Positions 6,841 to 6,975 of a stretch of DNA of 6,975 nucleotides are shown one piece after another (positions within the stretch are counted from its first letter, which is position 1; each line of letters opens with the position of its first letter). Position numbers and translations under genes: made by a program. Source of the DNA: Clostridiales bacterium (GTDB lineage Bacteria; Bacillota; Clostridia; Lachnospirales; Lachnospiraceae); contig JAJPYU010000285.1 in assembly GCA_021204765.1 (NCBI GenBank), positions 1-6,975 of the forward strand, given 5' to 3'. Below the pieces are notes generated by a model. That model was not told where the DNA came from, made no database searches, and saw nothing but the letters and a program-made list of their open reading frames with translations.

Positions 6841-6884
6841 CGTTACATTTCAGACATCAGCCAGCTGATGCCTGAAATGCAACG
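6841..6884 (-). promoter_or_regulatory. Long stem-loop in the methyltransferase leader
   Basis: Bases 6841-6860 and 6865-6884 form a 20-bp stem with a 4-nt loop. On the minus strand every position pairs: 18 Watson-Crick pairs plus two G-U wobbles (6845/6880 and 6854/6871). On the plus strand those two positions are A-C mismatches. The asymmetry favours an RNA made from the minus strand, that is, the leader of the methyltransferase mRNA. The stem ends 5 nt before the ribosome binding site (6831-6835). No U-run follows on that strand, so it is not a plain terminator. A role in translation control, mRNA stability or processing is inferred. Confidence 0.55.
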
Positions 6885-6931
6885 ACAGCACCCGCATTTA
6901 AAGTCGCCTGCGGCGAGGCGGGTGCTGTTTT
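6885..6931 (+). terminator. GC-rich hairpin with T-run, terminator-like on the plus strand
   Basis: ACAGCACCCGC (6885-6895) pairs perfectly with GCGGGTGCTGT (6918-6928). An inner hairpin TCGCC-TGC-GGCGA (6904-6916) sits inside, and TTT (6929-6931) follows, making TTTT with the last stem base. The form is that of an intrinsic terminator on the plus strand, although no plus-strand gene lies just before it. On the minus strand the same stem forms but is followed by TCGTTGCATTT, a poor U-tract. It could still mark the end of a minus-strand gene to the right of the window. Confidence 0.45.
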
Positions 6932-6975
6932 GGCACAATTTACTCGTTCTTCCCGCACCAGCAGCGGAGTGCCTG

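Noticed and set aside
6940..6975. Possible C-terminal end of a minus-strand gene entering from the right (11 open codons before TAA, reading QALRCWCGKNE)
   Set aside because: Eleven codons are too few to separate from chance. The CWCG ending looks like a plausible protein tail and the hairpin at 6885-6928 would follow it, but it cannot be supported without the sequence beyond the window.

Overview
The window looks like a chromosomal segment from a Gram-positive member of the Clostridia, most likely Lachnospiraceae. This is inferred from purine-rich ribosome binding sites, frequent ATA, AGA and AGG codons, mid-range base composition, and a YesM/YesN-type two-component pair. No taxonomic marker is present, so the assignment is soft.

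Layout. (1) 39-704 (+): endonuclease III (nth), a base-excision repair enzyme. (2) 705-896: a spacer with a weak terminator-like hairpin and then a perfect-consensus sigma-A promoter (TTGACA, 16 nt, TATAAT). (3) 897-5649 (+): a tight three-gene operon made of a membrane-anchored family 1 (MalE-like) solute-binding protein, a YesM-like sensor histidine kinase overlapping it by 4 nt, and a YesN-like response regulator with an AraC-type DNA-binding domain starting 2 nt after the kinase. (4) 5650-5936: no gene. It holds a striking nested palindromic repeat element directly after the regulator stop codon, and a possible terminator for the convergent gene. (5) 5937-6821 (-): a class I SAM-dependent methyltransferase of the RlmI/RlmK-like type. 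(6) 6822-6975: its upstream region, with two strong adjacent stem-loops and no recognised complete gene.

How the genes work together. The operon in the middle reads as a three-component extracellular ligand sensor. The binding protein is held on the outer face of the membrane by an uncleaved N-terminal helix and has no ABC permease beside it. Its co-transcribed partners are a two-TM histidine kinase with a roughly 270-residue extracellular domain and a DNA-binding response regulator. The simplest model is that the binding protein reports a carbohydrate (or other solute) to the kinase, which phosphorylates the regulator. The regulated genes are not in the window. HptA-HptS-HptR of Staphylococcus aureus and XylFII-LytS-YesN of Clostridium beijerinckii are known systems of this general design, so the principle is described. 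The ligand and targets of this one cannot be read from the sequence. The nth and methyltransferase genes are housekeeping-type neighbours with no evident link to it.
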